Shown in pieces: positions 11,400-23,125 of a DNA stretch of 64,000 nt. Origin of the DNA: Siphonodentalium dalli. Lineage: Eukaryota; Mollusca; Scaphopoda; Gadilida; Siphonodentaliidae. The DNA lies in NCBI GenBank assembly GCA_032622095.1, contig CP136061.1, forward strand, positions 66,713,127 through 66,777,126, given 5' to 3'. The notes under the pieces are model-generated. The model saw only the letters and a list, made by a program, of their open reading frames with translations, had not been told where the DNA came from and searched no databases. Numbering within the stretch: the first letter of the stretch is position 1; every line of letters starts with the position of its first letter. Position numbers and translations under genes: made by a program.

Positions 11400-11932
11400 G
11401 GTGCATCGACTAAATATCCTAGAGAATAAGAACGTACCGATAGTATGTGAGTATACTGGCGGATGTTTGTGGGATCCACCACAGGTCACCAATACAGACT
11501 GCGACCTTGATGTCACATTTTACCCATGTGACCGACAGACATGTTCGATTGACATCATCACATGGCAATACACAATGTTTGAAGTGGAGTTAATTCCAAG
11601 TGATTATGGGACTCACCTGACATACTTCTCAGAAAATGTTGAATGGCGCATCTTAAGCCACAGGCTGATACAAGAAAATGCAGAAAAGAAAGGAAAAGAA
11701 TATGCCTAACTCAAAGCATTATTCACAATGCAAAGAAGACCTACCTATCAGATTTTCAGCGTTGTCATCCCGACCGTTGTCATGGCGTTCCTGAGTACAT
11801 TTGTGTTTCTACTGCCAGCTGCTTCTGGTGAGAAGATTGGTTACATCATCACCATTTTTCTTGCATACGTAGTTCTGCTAACTTTGGTGCAAGATCAACT
11901 ACCTTCTGCGGCGAAAAGCCCATCCATTATAA
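11400..11932 (+). CDS. Copy A exon 5 with in-frame stop codon
   Basis: A 533-bp exon homologous to copy B exon 5, between TTTTACAG and GTGAGT. It holds the Cys-loop CDLDVTFYPCDRQTC and TWQY. TAA at 11707-11709 ends the frame after the ligand-binding domain. The same frame then resumes through QRRPTYQIF, M1, SGEK and M2 to the donor. Apart from the stop, sequence identity with copy B across M1-M2 is high (only scattered substitutions, judged by eye). Confidence 0.88.
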
Positions 11933-11955
11933 GTGAGTCCATACTTGCTAAATTA

Positions 11956-12765
11956 TCTACTATATATTTTGAGACTTCCGTGTGTGTGTATATATATATG
12001 TTTTATAGACTCGAAAACGGCTGGTCCGATTGAGCCCAAACTTCCTATCTAAAGTCACGGACAGTGTCATCGCACCGATTTTCAAAAGGTCCGAGCACCC
12101 ATTCTCCCCCGCTGTCACCGTCATTGGCAGGGAGTGGTTAACGCAATAATGCTCCTTAATTTTCCATATTTGGATTTGTTAACCGAATAACGCTCTTTAT
12201 TGCCTTGTGGTTCGGCTACGGCTGTTTGCGAGCTATTTTTCCATATTTGGTTTTGTTAACCGAATAACGCTCTTTATTACCTTGTGTTTTCGCATACGGC
12301 TGTTTGCAAGCTTTCCGGAAAGTATCTGTTCTCCGCATTCTGCGACTTGTCGAATGGTCAGTAATTATCCAGGTGGGGATGTGGAGTCGAGATTGCTTTG
12401 TTAGCTCAATCGCTGCGCTCAACACGGGACGGAGAATACTTGAAACGGGTATCCGCAAATGATATTTCGGGCATCAGCAGCAACGTGAAATTTGTTATGT
12501 ATGGTCAACACAGGACGTGACATTGACCGTCAAACGGGTACCCGCGAATGATATTTCGGACATCAGCATGATACTGGCGTGCCTGTACGGGGTTACCTTG
12601 AAAAACAAAAAATAATGGATCGACCAAATCCATGGGACGAATCTCGCCAGTGGCGGGCTAATCTGCAAATCGGGTCCAATTTTGCATGCGCCCGTGTCCT
12701 TGCTCATATACGCTCATATAGTCATGTTTCTGACAAATGACGCCAGTGGCGGGCTAATCTGCTAG
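11956..12765 (+). mobile_element. Helitron-like element H3
   Basis: It begins A|TCTACTATATATTTTGAGAC 23 bp into intron 5 and ends with CGCCAGTGGCG, GGCTAATCTGCTAG. It has the same end type as H1. It contains an 85-bp direct duplication around GTTAACCGAATAACGCTC (about 12178-12330). Copy B lacks it at the equivalent spot (60076-60110). Confidence 0.65.
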
Positions 12766-13161
12766 TCTACTACATATTTTGGGACTTCTGTATGTATGTC
12801 TGTATGTTGTCTGTTTGTTTGTTAACAATGGCCGGGAAAACTGGCTGACGGATTTCGACGAAATTTGATACATATATAGGCTACTTTTGTCCGGGGAGTG
12901 TTTTTGACGGGTCAAATCGTGACCCCGACCTGACTTTGACATTCAAAATGGTCAATTCAAGGTCAAATCGCGCCTTTCGACGGATATCGACGAAATTTGA
13001 TACCTAGGGATACTTTTGTCCGGGGAGTGTTTTGGACGGGTCAAATCGTGACCCCGACCTGACCTTGACCTTCAAAATGGTCAATTCAAGGTCAAATCGC
13101 GCATTTAGACGGATGAAAGCAGAGGGGAAACAGCCCGGACGAAGTCGGGTCACCCTGCTAG
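12766..13161 (+). mobile_element. Helitron-like element H4
   Basis: It starts TCTACTACATATTTTGGGAC immediately after H3 and ends CCCGGACGAAGTCGGG, TCACCCTGCTAG. It contains two diverged units with TTTCGACGAAATTTGATAC. Confidence 0.6.
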
Positions 13162-13181
13162 TATATATATATATAGATATA

Positions 13182-13956
13182 TCTATTATATATTTTGGAA
13201 GATCTGTTTGTTTGTTTGTTTGTTTGTGTGTGTGTGTGTAATCGATGAACTCGAAAACGGCCGACCCGATTTCGATGAAACTTGGTATGTGGGGGTATTT
13301 TCGGGTCAGGAGTAACATAGGCCTATTGATTTTCAGATCCGAGGTCAACTTTTCACGTGCCGAGGTCAAATCTGTTTTTACGCTGTGTTACGGGACTTTC
13401 ATTTGAGTTCGGTGCTTACACATCGATTCGAAACAGCGCGAATAATAAAATGCCAGTCATAATAATGACACTGTGAGAATCTTTCGTGTTTCCTCTTTCC
13501 AACGATATATAATGCGTATGTATCCGTTTTAGTTATCTGCCTCAATTATCAAGAAGAAGTGGTACTATCTTCCATCAGGATAAAAACAATGCGTAACTTC
13601 TATGATGTCGTTAGAGGTCATAACGTTAGATCACGTTAACGCTTAACCGGCCGATGCATTTGACTGTTTCAGACGTCTTGGCGATATCTCGGGCACCTAA
13701 CTTGATAATTAATGAGCATGTGTATATGAGGCGCGTTTATATACTTGAGTGGAAATCAAATCGGGTTAAACTGTCGGATTTTTAAGGACGAAATTCGATG
13801 CATAGGGTATCTCGGTATCCGCTGGGCCGATTTCCCGGTATCCACTGGGCCGATTTCCACCATTTTTGGGGTGTTGGTGTTTGACCCCACCTGACCTTGA
13901 CCTTCAAAATGGTCAATTCAAGGTCAAAGCCCGGACGAAGTCGGGTCACCTTCTAG
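13182..13956 (+). mobile_element. Helitron-like element H5
   Basis: It begins A|TCTATTATATATTTTGGAAG after an AT spacer and ends with the CCCGGACGAAGTCGGG hairpin and CTTCTAG. The 5' third matches H6 closely (CCGATTTCGATGAAACTTGG, GATCCGAGGTCAACTTTTCA). Confidence 0.6.
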
Positions 13957-14678
13957 TCTATTATATATTTTGAAAGATCTGTGTGTGTGTGTGTGTATCT
14001 GTCTGTGTAAGTGTAATCGATGGACTCGAAAATGGCCCAGCCGATTTCGATGAAACTTGGTACGTGGGGGTATTTTCGGGTCAGGAGTACATAGGCCTAT
14101 TGATTTTCAGATCCGAGGTCAACTTTTCACGTGCCGAGGTCAAATCTGTTTTTACGCCGTTTTGCGCTAATATATTTCAGTTCGGTGCTCACAAATCGAT
14201 TCGATATAGCGCGAATAATAAATTGCCAGTCATATAATTTGCACGGTTAGAATCTGTGGCGCTTCATCTTTCCAATGATGCATCACACGCCTGTGTACGT
14301 TTAAAGTTTCTACCTTAATTATCGGGAAGAACGCAGGACCATGCTTCGCTCATCGAAAATCATTGCGTAAATATATTACGCCATCAACATATCGTGACGT
14401 GATCGCGTTAACTCTTAACCGGCCGATGTCGCGTTAACTCATCACCGGTCGAGGTATCCGCAAATGACATTGGGCTATATATCTCGGAAACGGGTGGAGC
14501 TATCGACTTGAAATTTGGTATGTGAATGTATCTTGCCCCGGATACGAATTTTATCGGGTCGCCGAGCCCGTGCGACGCCAGCTTCGCGCATGCGCAGACC
14601 AGATCTCGGAAACGGGTGGAGCTATCGACTTGAAATTTGGTTTTTGAGTAGCCCGGACGAAGTCGGGTCACCTTCTAG
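13957..14678 (+). mobile_element. Helitron-like element H6
   Basis: Head-to-tail with H5: TCTATTATATATTTTGAAAG directly follows CTAG. It ends with the same hairpin and CTTCTAG. It contains a short internal repeat of GGAAACGGGTGGAGCTATCG (about 14487 and 14607). Confidence 0.6.
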
Positions 14679-15503
14679 TATTATATATTTTGGAAGATCT
14701 GTGTGTTTGTGTGTGTGTGTGTAATCGATGAACTCGAAAACGACCGACCCTATTTCGATGAAACTTGGTATGTGGGGGTATTTTCGGCCGGGGAGTGACA
14801 TAGGCCTATTAATTTGCCCATGCGACGTGACCTTGACCTTGAAATCGGGTAATTTCAAGTTCAAACGCCCGAATATCATGGTTTTCGATGAAACTTGGTA
14901 TGTGGGGGTACCTTCGGCCGGGGAGTTGCATAAACCTATTGATTTGCCCGTGCGACGTCACCTTGACCAACGCCCGAATATCACGGGATTTCGATGAAAC
15001 TTGGTATGTGGGGGTACTTTCGGCCGGGGAGTGGCATAGGCCTATTAATATGCCCGTGCGACGTGACATTGACCTTGAAATTGGGTCATTTCAAGGTAAA
15101 ACGCCCGAATATCACGGGATTTCGATGAAAATTAGTGTCTAGGGATACTTTCGTATGGGGAGTCTCATAAGCCCATTCATTCCGACGAGACCTTGACCTT
15201 GAAATCGGGTCAATTCAAGGTCAAATCGCGAATTTTGATGGGATTTCCACGAAATTTTATACATAGGGTTACTTTTGTCCACTGAGTTTTTTGGACGGGT
15301 CAATTCGTGACCCCGACCTGACCTCGACCTTCTAAATGATCAATTCAAGATCAAATCGGGTAAACCGGATGGATTTCGACGGGCACGTTTGTCGGGTACG
15401 TATGTCCGGGCAGTGTTATGGACTGGTCAAATCGTGACCCCACTTGACCTTGACCTTCAAAATGGACAATTCAAGGTCAAAGCCCGGACGAAGTCGGGTC
15501 ACC

Positions 15504-15509
<6 letters not shown>
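14679..15509 (+). mobile_element. Helitron-like element H7 with 131-bp-type tandem repeats
   Basis: It opens TATTATATATTTTGGAAGAT and ends CCCGGACGAAGTCGGG, TCACCTTCTAA (CTRR). It carries several units like those in H2 (GATGAAACTTGGTATGTGGG). An AT microsatellite follows. Confidence 0.6.

Positions 15510-15549
<40 letters not shown>
15508..15549. repeat. (AT)n microsatellite between opposed Helitron-like 3' ends
   Basis: About 20 AT units lie between the plus-strand H7 terminus and the minus-strand H8 terminus, forming the centre of a large inverted arrangement. Confidence 0.95.
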
Positions 15550-15550
<1 letters not shown>

Positions 15551-15762
15551 TAACAGGTGACCCGACTTCGTCCGGGCTTTGACCTTGAATTGATCATTTT
15601 GAAGGTCATGGTCAGGTCGGAATCTCTATTTGACCAGTCCAAAAACACGTCTCGGTCAAAATTACCCGTAGGTATCAAATTTCGTCGAAATCCGTCCAGC
15701 AGTTTTCCCGGCCATAGCTAACAGACAAACAAACAGACAGAAGTCCCAAAATATATATGAGA
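15550..15762 (-). mobile_element. Helitron-like element H8, minus strand, short
   Basis: The plus strand shows GTGACCCGACTTCGTCCGGG (3' hairpin reversed), then the reversed 5' end GTCCCAAAATATATATGAGA. It retains TTTGACCTTGAATTGATC. It is the inverted counterpart of H4. Confidence 0.55.
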
Positions 15763-16832
15763 TCACTTGTGGGTACCCGTTTCAAGGTGAAGGTCACCTC
15801 GGGCGGAAAAACTGACCCGATGAAAATCTCCCTCATTCACCCTTATGATGTCATACAGATAAAGTCTCTCGGCGATGAGTCAAGAGGAACGATTTAGTGC
15901 AAGTACATTATTTACGCGATGCGTCGAAAACGGAAACATAATACGATCGATGGGGTCATCTAATAAGTATTGTTCCCGGTCAATACAAAATATCTTATGA
16001 CTTGCAATAAATCTCTCCTCATAGTTCATACCCTGGGGCATAACTGGGAAGTGAAGACATAAATTTAGAAGGCCTCGCAAGGGATGAATTGACGCCGAGT
16101 CGAGTGCGTGATTTCGAGTGACAAAAATGACGATGTCGGAAATAATAACATATCTCGAACTCGGTGGTCGTAGAATTCGATTTTTCATGGGAAAATGGAC
16201 AGACTCCACGCTTTAATTGTATTAGGCAATTATCGAAGAGACATAAACGCATTTATTAACAATTTTGCCAGCCTTGGGAAGATTCGTAGCAGCGAGTTCT
16301 ATGAAATGGAAATGCATGCATATTTTTCAACGACACTACGGATACGAACGCTCTTTAACTCGCAAGGAATGAATTGACGCCGAATCGAGTGCGTGATTTC
16401 GAGTGACAAAAATGACGATGTCGGAAATAATAACATATCTCGAACCCGGTGGTCGTATAATTCGATTTTTCATGGGAAAATGGACAGACTCCACAATTTT
16501 GCCAGCCTTGGGAAGATTCGTAGAATCGAGTTCTATGCAATGGAAATGCATGCATATTTCCTATGTAACGGTTTGACACACACACACGCTCTTTATCAAC
16601 GACACTGCGGATACGAACGCTCTTTAACTATCACGTGATTAACCCATGACTACCCATTGCGATGGCGGGGGATTGGAGAATGAGTGCTCTGACGTTCTCA
16701 GATGCGGTGCGATGACATTCCATCTGGGATTTTACCCTTATATAGCAAGTATGGGCTAAATCCGTCCGGCAGTTTTCCCGGCCATAGCTAACAGACAGAC
16801 CAACAAACAGAAGTCCCAAAATATATATTAGA
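15763..16832 (-). mobile_element. Helitron-like element H9, minus strand, with internal tandem duplication
   Basis: The right end, reversed, reads TCTAATATATATTTTGGGAC. Two direct copies (16081-16330 and 16366-16630, offset 285 bp shrinking to about 240) share GAATTGACGCCGAGTCGAGT, TTCATGGGAAAATGGACAGA and CCAGCCTTGGGAAGATTCGT. The left boundary is not clear and may include another element. Confidence 0.5.
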
Positions 16833-17218
16833 ATACATATCAGATAATTAACATCAGAAACGTTTTATGTGTGTTGAAATTGTTTTCCCCCAACCCATTC
16901 CGACCGGTTAACAAACAAAAATACGGGGAATGTGTGTATCGATCCAAAACATGAATGTTTTATTAAAAACAAAATCAAGGATGTCACCCTTGCTTTCGTC
17001 ACAACGGTACCTGGAATGTCAGCCCCGAAAGGGCAATAAATCCCCGCGTCTCGCGAAAGGGCGATAACTGTATATTATTAATTATACAAGCATGTATACG
17101 TATTCTCATTGTATTATTATCGCCATACAGTCTTGTGTGTTGATGAGCTGAAAGTCGACTGTTTTACTATCTTGATGTGCAATCGGATGGGGTTTACTGA
17201 AATGTTGTCTTTTTACAG

Positions 17219-17598
17219 GCATATACTTGACCATCATAACGGTTCTGGCTGCAACATGCGTGACATTGACAGTACTGATCCTCAGACTTCACCACATGGA
17301 TGAGGATGAACCACCAAACGGAGCAATCAGCAAACTCGCTCTCTTCATGGAAAAAATAATGTGTCAAAAATCGTCTGGTCAGAAATACAGCAAGTGCAGA
17401 ATTGTTGTTGATGCAGACCAGGGTGCTACGATCCAAGAAAAGGTTGAGACTGTTCGTCTTTTAACATGGAAACAAATCGCCTCCATAATGGACATGTTTT
17501 GTTTCCGGTTTTTAACCGTTGTGACATTCATATGTACTGCTTCATTTATTGCATTACTTCTGGTTGGTTGGTTCTTACACCCTAAGTGGGTTGATTAG
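17219..17598 (+). CDS. Copy A exon 6: M3, cytoplasmic loop, M4 and stop
   Basis: It follows TTTTTACAG and encodes IYLTIITVLAATC, RLHHMDEDEPP, the loop, TWKQIASIMDMF, M4 and HPKWVD, with TAG at 17596-17598. It is fully open despite the upstream stop in exon 5, which argues that the nonsense change is recent or that the exon is still used. Confidence 0.88.
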
Positions 17599-17935
17599 AT
17601 GGTATAATGCTTGGACAAAATGTTGCAAAGTGTCCATGAATTGAATCGATAATATTCTGCTCTAAATGGAATATATAATTCGTTATTGAAATATTCTCTC
17701 ATGGTGGCTAATGCATATCGTGATATCTGGTAACATATCTCACGTGACTTTCTGATAGAAGCCGCGGTTGTCTGAGCATGAGATAAGGTGAGTATTGATA
17801 AGCGATGGCGAGCAACGAAAAGCGGCGGCGAGCAACGATAGACGGCGGCTAGCAATTATACAAGCAGCGGCGAGTGGCTAGCAGCAAGCGGGGCGTGTCC
17901 ATTCGATGGACCATCAGACGGAATGGCTTGTGTAG
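17599..17935. repeat. Copy A 3' flank, homologous to 61038-61370
   Basis: ATATTCTCTCATGG, GATATCTGGTAACAT, TCACGTGACTTTCTG and a GCGGCGGCGAGCAA-type minisatellite recur in both 3' flanks. No canonical AATAAA is evident close to either stop codon. Confidence 0.75.
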
Positions 17936-18660
17936 CTTAGATTAGATTTTAGATTAGATTTATTTTGATAGTTCAGGTTATACATGTGTACATGCATACA
18001 TATTATGGGTATGTTTACAAGTTGAATCAATATAATACACAACAGTATATACATATTATAATTATAATAGTTTATATTAAATATAAATATGTTATATGTT
18101 GGGTTCTGATGAGACAGTTAGAGTTCAGACTGTGTAAATAATTGATATATACCGTAAGAGGATATATCAATTTTCTCAAGAATTAATTCATTTTATTTTA
18201 TAGAGGTTGCCGTCAGAATATAAGGTAAATTATGTGGCAGAAATCTGTATGAAAATAGAAATACTCATGTGACCTGAGACCTTCAGGGATAACGCAAACA
18301 GTTGGTGGCTTTCGGCACATGGGCAGTGAGTGAAGTTCGAAACTTCGGAGCACAATGCATAAAAGTATTTCAAATATAAATTAAATAAAAGCCATTTCAG
18401 AACGAGACTTATATGGAGAGGAAAAGCTAACAAAATAAGTCAATACGCAAGTAATGCAACTTCAACAGCCCTTCGCCACCTGCATATACACACCACTGCC
18501 ATGTATGGCCGGCTTTGGACTGGTCTGTACATGACCGAAAGATGGAAACCCGAAATACAGGCAGCGGTAACAATATATGTAACTGGCCAAATACTGTCAT
18601 CGTACATTACAATATAAGTTGAACTGCTGTATTAAGGAAATTCTAGTTAAAAGATGATAA
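17936..18660. other. Intergenic, no gene seen
   Basis: AT-rich sequence starting with short TTAGATTAGATT repeats. It may include the 3' untranslated end of the adjacent minus-strand LINE near 18600-18700. Confidence 0.4.
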
Positions 18661-19302
18661 AATAGATTGTTCCTAGTAAAAGGCAAATGGATTTTCTTCT
18701 CTTTACATCAATTTCTCTAGTAGGTGTTGTTTGATGCAAAATTTCCAGTGTTTGAGATCAAAAGGGGTACGAGTATGGTATACTTTATCTAGACCATTCC
18801 ACAGTTTCGCTCCTGTATAATAGAAACTGTGGATGCCCTTGGATTTTACAGAGGGTAATGCGTATTTCAGGGTCCCTGATCGAGTTACATATGTAAAATG
18901 AGTATTAGCTAATACAAAATTATTATCTAGATATGCTGGAGCTTTCTTTTCCGAGATTTTTAGTACCATCAGTATTTTTCTGAAGTCTACCCTATCACTC
19001 ACTGGAATTAATTAAATTCATTATAACCAATATGAGTCATGCGATCTAGTTTCATGATAAATCTGACAAGTCTGTTTTGAGATGCTTGAAGACGCTTTTT
19101 GGTTTTTACTGTCAGACTAGAGAACCAAAAACCACTTGAGTAGTCAAAATGACATTGAATAAGAGCATTAATTATAAGTTTTCTGCATTTTTCATTCAGA
19201 TAGTTTGCTCTTCTGTACAAAAATTTCAGTTTTGCATTACCTTACTTAGAACATGCTCTGCCGTCATTTCATCATTAAGCCTCTGATCGAGGAACACACA
19301 CA
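18660..19302 (-). mobile_element. Same LINE, C-terminal part beyond the inserted element
   Basis: On the minus strand VFLDQRLNDEMTAEHVL continues directly from KYLG at 21224. YRRANYLNEKCRKLIINALI, HFDYSSGFWF, QNRLVRFIM and, after a frameshift at about 19005, NTHFTYVTRSG, FYYTGAKLWNGL and LLEKLM follow. These are the usual C-terminal motifs of such LINEs. Confidence 0.85.
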
Positions 19303-21223
19303 GGGCCCTGTTTCATGAAGGCAACTTATGACATAGTTGGGACTTAAGATGGTCATAAGTTCAAACTTCAGTCATAAGTGCGTTTCACGACCAAAGTCTT
19401 AACCTAAGATGGTCTTAACTTTGGTCTTAACTTTAAGACTGGTGTGAGGTGTCATAAGACAATCTTAAAGTTAAGACCTACGTTGTGATCCGCAGTTGGT
19501 CCGAAATGTGGATGGGATCTAGTGCATGTATATATTATTATAAACACATTTAACTGAATAACACCTTGCTAGCACGGAGGGGTGTTTCAGAAATGGTAGT
19601 AATTAATAACCAACTGGTAAGCTATAGCAGTGACGTGGCCAGTGGTTGCAAGATTGGCGGGGTGTCCGCTACTAACTGTAAACCGCCAAGACCGGACTAT
19701 ATATACATTTCTAATTGCTGTAACAAAAAGAATATATTTACATGGAGTTGAACATCATTTGCGATTCAAATCACCCGATCGCACTGTAGACAATAATCAT
19801 GTTGAGACAATTAGTCCGAACATTTTCACATCGAGGATAATAGTGAATGATTTATACTCAGTTTTTTTTATAAATGCTTATGTCAGCTATTATTATTATT
19901 ATTATTTACTTGCCTTTATATATTATGTTATAATTTGATTGTAAAATGTATTGTATATGTACCCTGTTTATATATCGGCAAGATAATAATACATAATATG
20001 TGTTATTTTATTATTATTATTATCATAATGTATTAACTATGAAATAAAAAGATATATAGCATGTATATAGTATACGGACCGCGCGGGCACACCGGGATCC
20101 GCGAAAGAACATATACCATCACTGTGAACCGGCCCACATACCCCTGGGGGAATTACTAAAATACCAATATACATGTATACTATACCAGTGGTATAGTCTA
20201 TATTGGTGTTTTAGTAATTTTCCCCAGGGGCCTGTGAACCGGCCGTCTGTTCACGTGTTGTTAATTATAAACGCTCTTTATTAGAAGTCGTTGATTTGGT
20301 TTTTATTAAAACATATATGCAGAATGTCGTTCAACGTAACGTACTTTCGAAGTTCATACGCAGTTTGTTAATTATAACAGGCGTTTAGCAACGGAACCAG
20401 AGCAAATGGCATTAACATCATTTATATATGGCTTCTACAAATATGTCTCAGATTGGAAATAAGTCTATTTGGAGCACGATATGAAGTCCTATTCACATTA
20501 TAGCAATATAAATAAAGAGCGTTTTGTGTTAGTATTACATGAATGTTGGCAATCAATAAAGAGCGTTTAGCTCAGTGCTTCCATTGTGGTGTATTTTATG
20601 TATATGCCGTCGTGGCGACATATTCGGTTTCCTGGTATTATAGATGATTCAAAGACGTATAATGTATTAGAACCTAATATCAGCATTGAAAGGAGCGAAC
20701 ATATGTCTCGCGTCGCCTTATTGGCATGTTATATGGGTGAAGGTTCGCATTCTGAGTTACGATGTATAAGTCCCTTTAATAACTGAAATAATATATTTGA
20801 GCCCGTTACGTTTGTATAAAATAGGCATTGGAAGCATGCAGCTATGTGTGGATGGGGTATGACGTGAAAACACAGTTAAAAAGCGCACTCGTGCAGTTAA
20901 GTATGCACCAGTCATTATACTGATTATCGCCCTTGCATTAAAATATCATAATTATTCTTAGACACGCCCTAGTATCTGTCACCAGACACTGTACCTAGGC
21001 ATATAACATACACAGAACCAACATTTTCTGTGCATAGCTGTAATAAATTGTCGAGAGCCAGTCTAAAAGCGCGCGAACTTAAATTACTACTTAAGTAGGA
21101 CTTAATCTTGTTTTGTGAAACGCGTTCTTGAAACGGAAAAGTTACATCATAAGATCCACCTTAGATCTTAGATTAAGTCCATCTTAAGATAATCTTATGA
21201 CATTGCTTCATGAAACAGGCCCC
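19303..21223. mobile_element. 1.9-kb non-autonomous DNA transposon inside the LINE
   Basis: Imperfect terminal inverted repeats: left GGGCCCTGTTTCATGAAG, right (reversed) GGGGCCTGTTTCATGAAG. Subterminal AAGATGGTCTTAAC-type repeats lie on both sides. Removing it restores continuity of the LINE reading. No transposase was recognised; internal open frames (up to 102 codons) look fortuitous. It contains a smaller palindromic MITE at 20141-20230. Confidence 0.75.
20141..20230. mobile_element. Palindromic MITE, copy 1
   Basis: The arms begin CCCCTGGGGGAATTACTAAA and end as the reverse complement (TTTAGTAATTTTCCCCAGGGG region), making a nearly complete 90-bp hairpin. TGTGAACCGGCC occurs on both sides (20123-20134 and 20233-20244), possibly a duplicated target. 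Confidence 0.75.
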
Positions 21224-23125
21224 AGATATTTAACAGATTTAGTTGGTGCGATGTCAACGCCATCGCAGCAGACACTCAGTTCAGAGTGTTTTACAAGTTT
21301 CTTTCCAGACCCAAACAGAATTGATTCTGTTTCCCCTAAATGTAAGGACAATTTTTTGTCAACCAACCATAATGTCAGTTTATTCATTTCTGAACTGAGC
21401 CTCTGCTCAATAGCGCGGACATCACAACCTGAAACCAAAAGGGCAGAGTCATCCGCATATAGAAGGAGGTGACAATCCACAGCCTGGCTAGCATCGTTCA
21501 CATAGAGTAGGAAAAGAACGGGGCCTAAGATTGACCCTTGAGGGACTCCACAGGTGATACGTTCAAATTTGGATAGAGTACCATATATATGGACTGCTTG
21601 CATTCTATTTGTTAAATAAGACTCCATCCATGTCAGAGATATTTTATCAAATCCAATTGCACTAAGTTTTGACAGTAAACTTTCGTGGTCGACGGTATCA
21701 AAAGCCTTCTGAAGATCAATTAGAACCATTCCTGTCATATTTCCTTTGTCCATTTCCTGACGAATGTGGTCAGTGAGATAAAGGAGACAAGTATCTGTGG
21801 AGTAACCAGGTCTGAAGCCTGATTGATGGCCATATAGAAGTTCTGCATTTGGTAGATATGTTTCAATTTGTTTGTAAACGATTTTCTCTAGAACTTTGGA
21901 TACTAAATTTAGCACTGATACGGGACGATAATTTCCAGCCTGTGTCTTGTCACCCTTCTTGTATATGGGTACCACCCTGGCCATTTTCAATTCATTTGGG
22001 ACCTGGCCCAGATGGATCGATAAATTTATAATATGAGTCAGAGGAGAAGCAAGGATATGGGCACCATCTCTTAGAAATCTTGCAGGAATGAGGTCAGATC
22101 CGATGGCCTTGGATGGACTTAAATTCTGTAGTAACTCCAAAACTTCAGAATCCGATATTACCGAAATGTGAAATTGTTTTGAACCTATTTTCTCTTTATA
22201 GAATCTGATAATGGATTCTTTACAAAATATACCAGGTGCTTTTGAAAGTTTCGCAACCAGGTTACTAGCTATACTACAGAAAAAGAGGTTAAAGTCTTTA
22301 GCTATACTATGTTTGTCGAAACAGACTTCATCATCTATTTTTAGACCTACACTATTATTTGTCTTTGCGCCCTTTTTTGAAGGAGTACCAAGTTTCTGAA
22401 GAGATTTCCAAAGGTTTTTTGGTTGTTTTTGTTTTCCTCAATTTTATTTCTGAAATGTGACAGTTTAGCATTTTTAACAAGGTGTTGGACTTTGTTTCTG
22501 AGTGTTTTGTACGAGTCAAAAATAGCAAAATCTTTGGATTTCTTGAATTTATTTAATAGTGAGTCTCTTTGTTTTATATGGGAAAGAATTTCATCGTCCA
22601 TCCAGTCATCCGTACTCCGCATAATCCTGACATCTTTGATCGGAGTTACATCATTTATTAAGGATAACAGTGCTTCCTTGAAAATGTGCCAAGCCCTATT
22701 TATGTCGTCACATTCAATGACGTTCATCCAATCAATTTCTTGAAGTTTTTGAATGAAATTGAGATCAGAATAATTTTTCATGCATCTCAATTTAACAGAA
22801 TTATGGGAGCCAAAGAATTCCCTTTTATCTTTTCTGATACAGTATATAACACTGTGATCACTGAGTCCAGAATCAAGAACGCCGAAATGAATGAATTTGT
22901 CAGGGTCAGATACAAATATAAGATCAATCAAAGTTGATGAAGTTTTTGTAATACGGGTACAATCTTTGATGATTTGTGTTAGACTAAAGAGTCTTTTAAA
23001 TATATCCGCCCCCTTACGTAATGAGTTATGTCTGGTGGGATTATTGAATAAATCAACATTAAAATCACCGAGGATGATGGATTCATTATCCAAAAAATCC
23101 TTCTCAAGATAGAAATTCTCAAATT
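21224..23125 (-). mobile_element. Non-LTR retrotransposon (LINE), endonuclease and reverse transcriptase part
   Basis: On the minus strand, from 23093: ILGDFNVDLFN and LIDLIFVS, then SGLSDHSVIYC, the C-terminal part of an AP-type endonuclease. A linker follows, then the reverse transcriptase from about 22140 (KAIGSDLIPARFL, ARVVPIYKKGD, SGFRPGYSTDTCLLYL, VLIDLQKAFDTVDH, GVPQGSILGPVLFLLYVND). The catalytic box LLYADDSAL is intact. One frameshift lies near 22415 in an A-run. The 5' end is truncated at about 23125. Jockey/CR1-like by motif; the clade is not certain. Confidence 0.9.

Larger units (their letters stand above)
4280..17598 (+). pseudogene. Nicotinic receptor-like subunit, copy A (5' partial, premature stop before M1)
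   Basis: Exons 4280-4324, 8595-8704, 11400-11932 and 17219-17598 have the same lengths and phases as copy B exons 3-6, with GT-AG introns throughout. Exons 1-2 were not found in the window and should lie upstream or be lost. At 11707-11709 a TAA replaces the CAA (Gln223) of copy B, between EYA and LKALF, just before M1. Everything downstream (M1-M4, C-terminus HPKWVD) stays in frame with no other lesion. The locus is therefore either a young pseudogene or a gene making a secreted ligand-binding domain. The stop could also be a polymorphism or sequencing error. Introns 3 and 5 hold large insertions absent from copy B. Confidence 0.75.
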
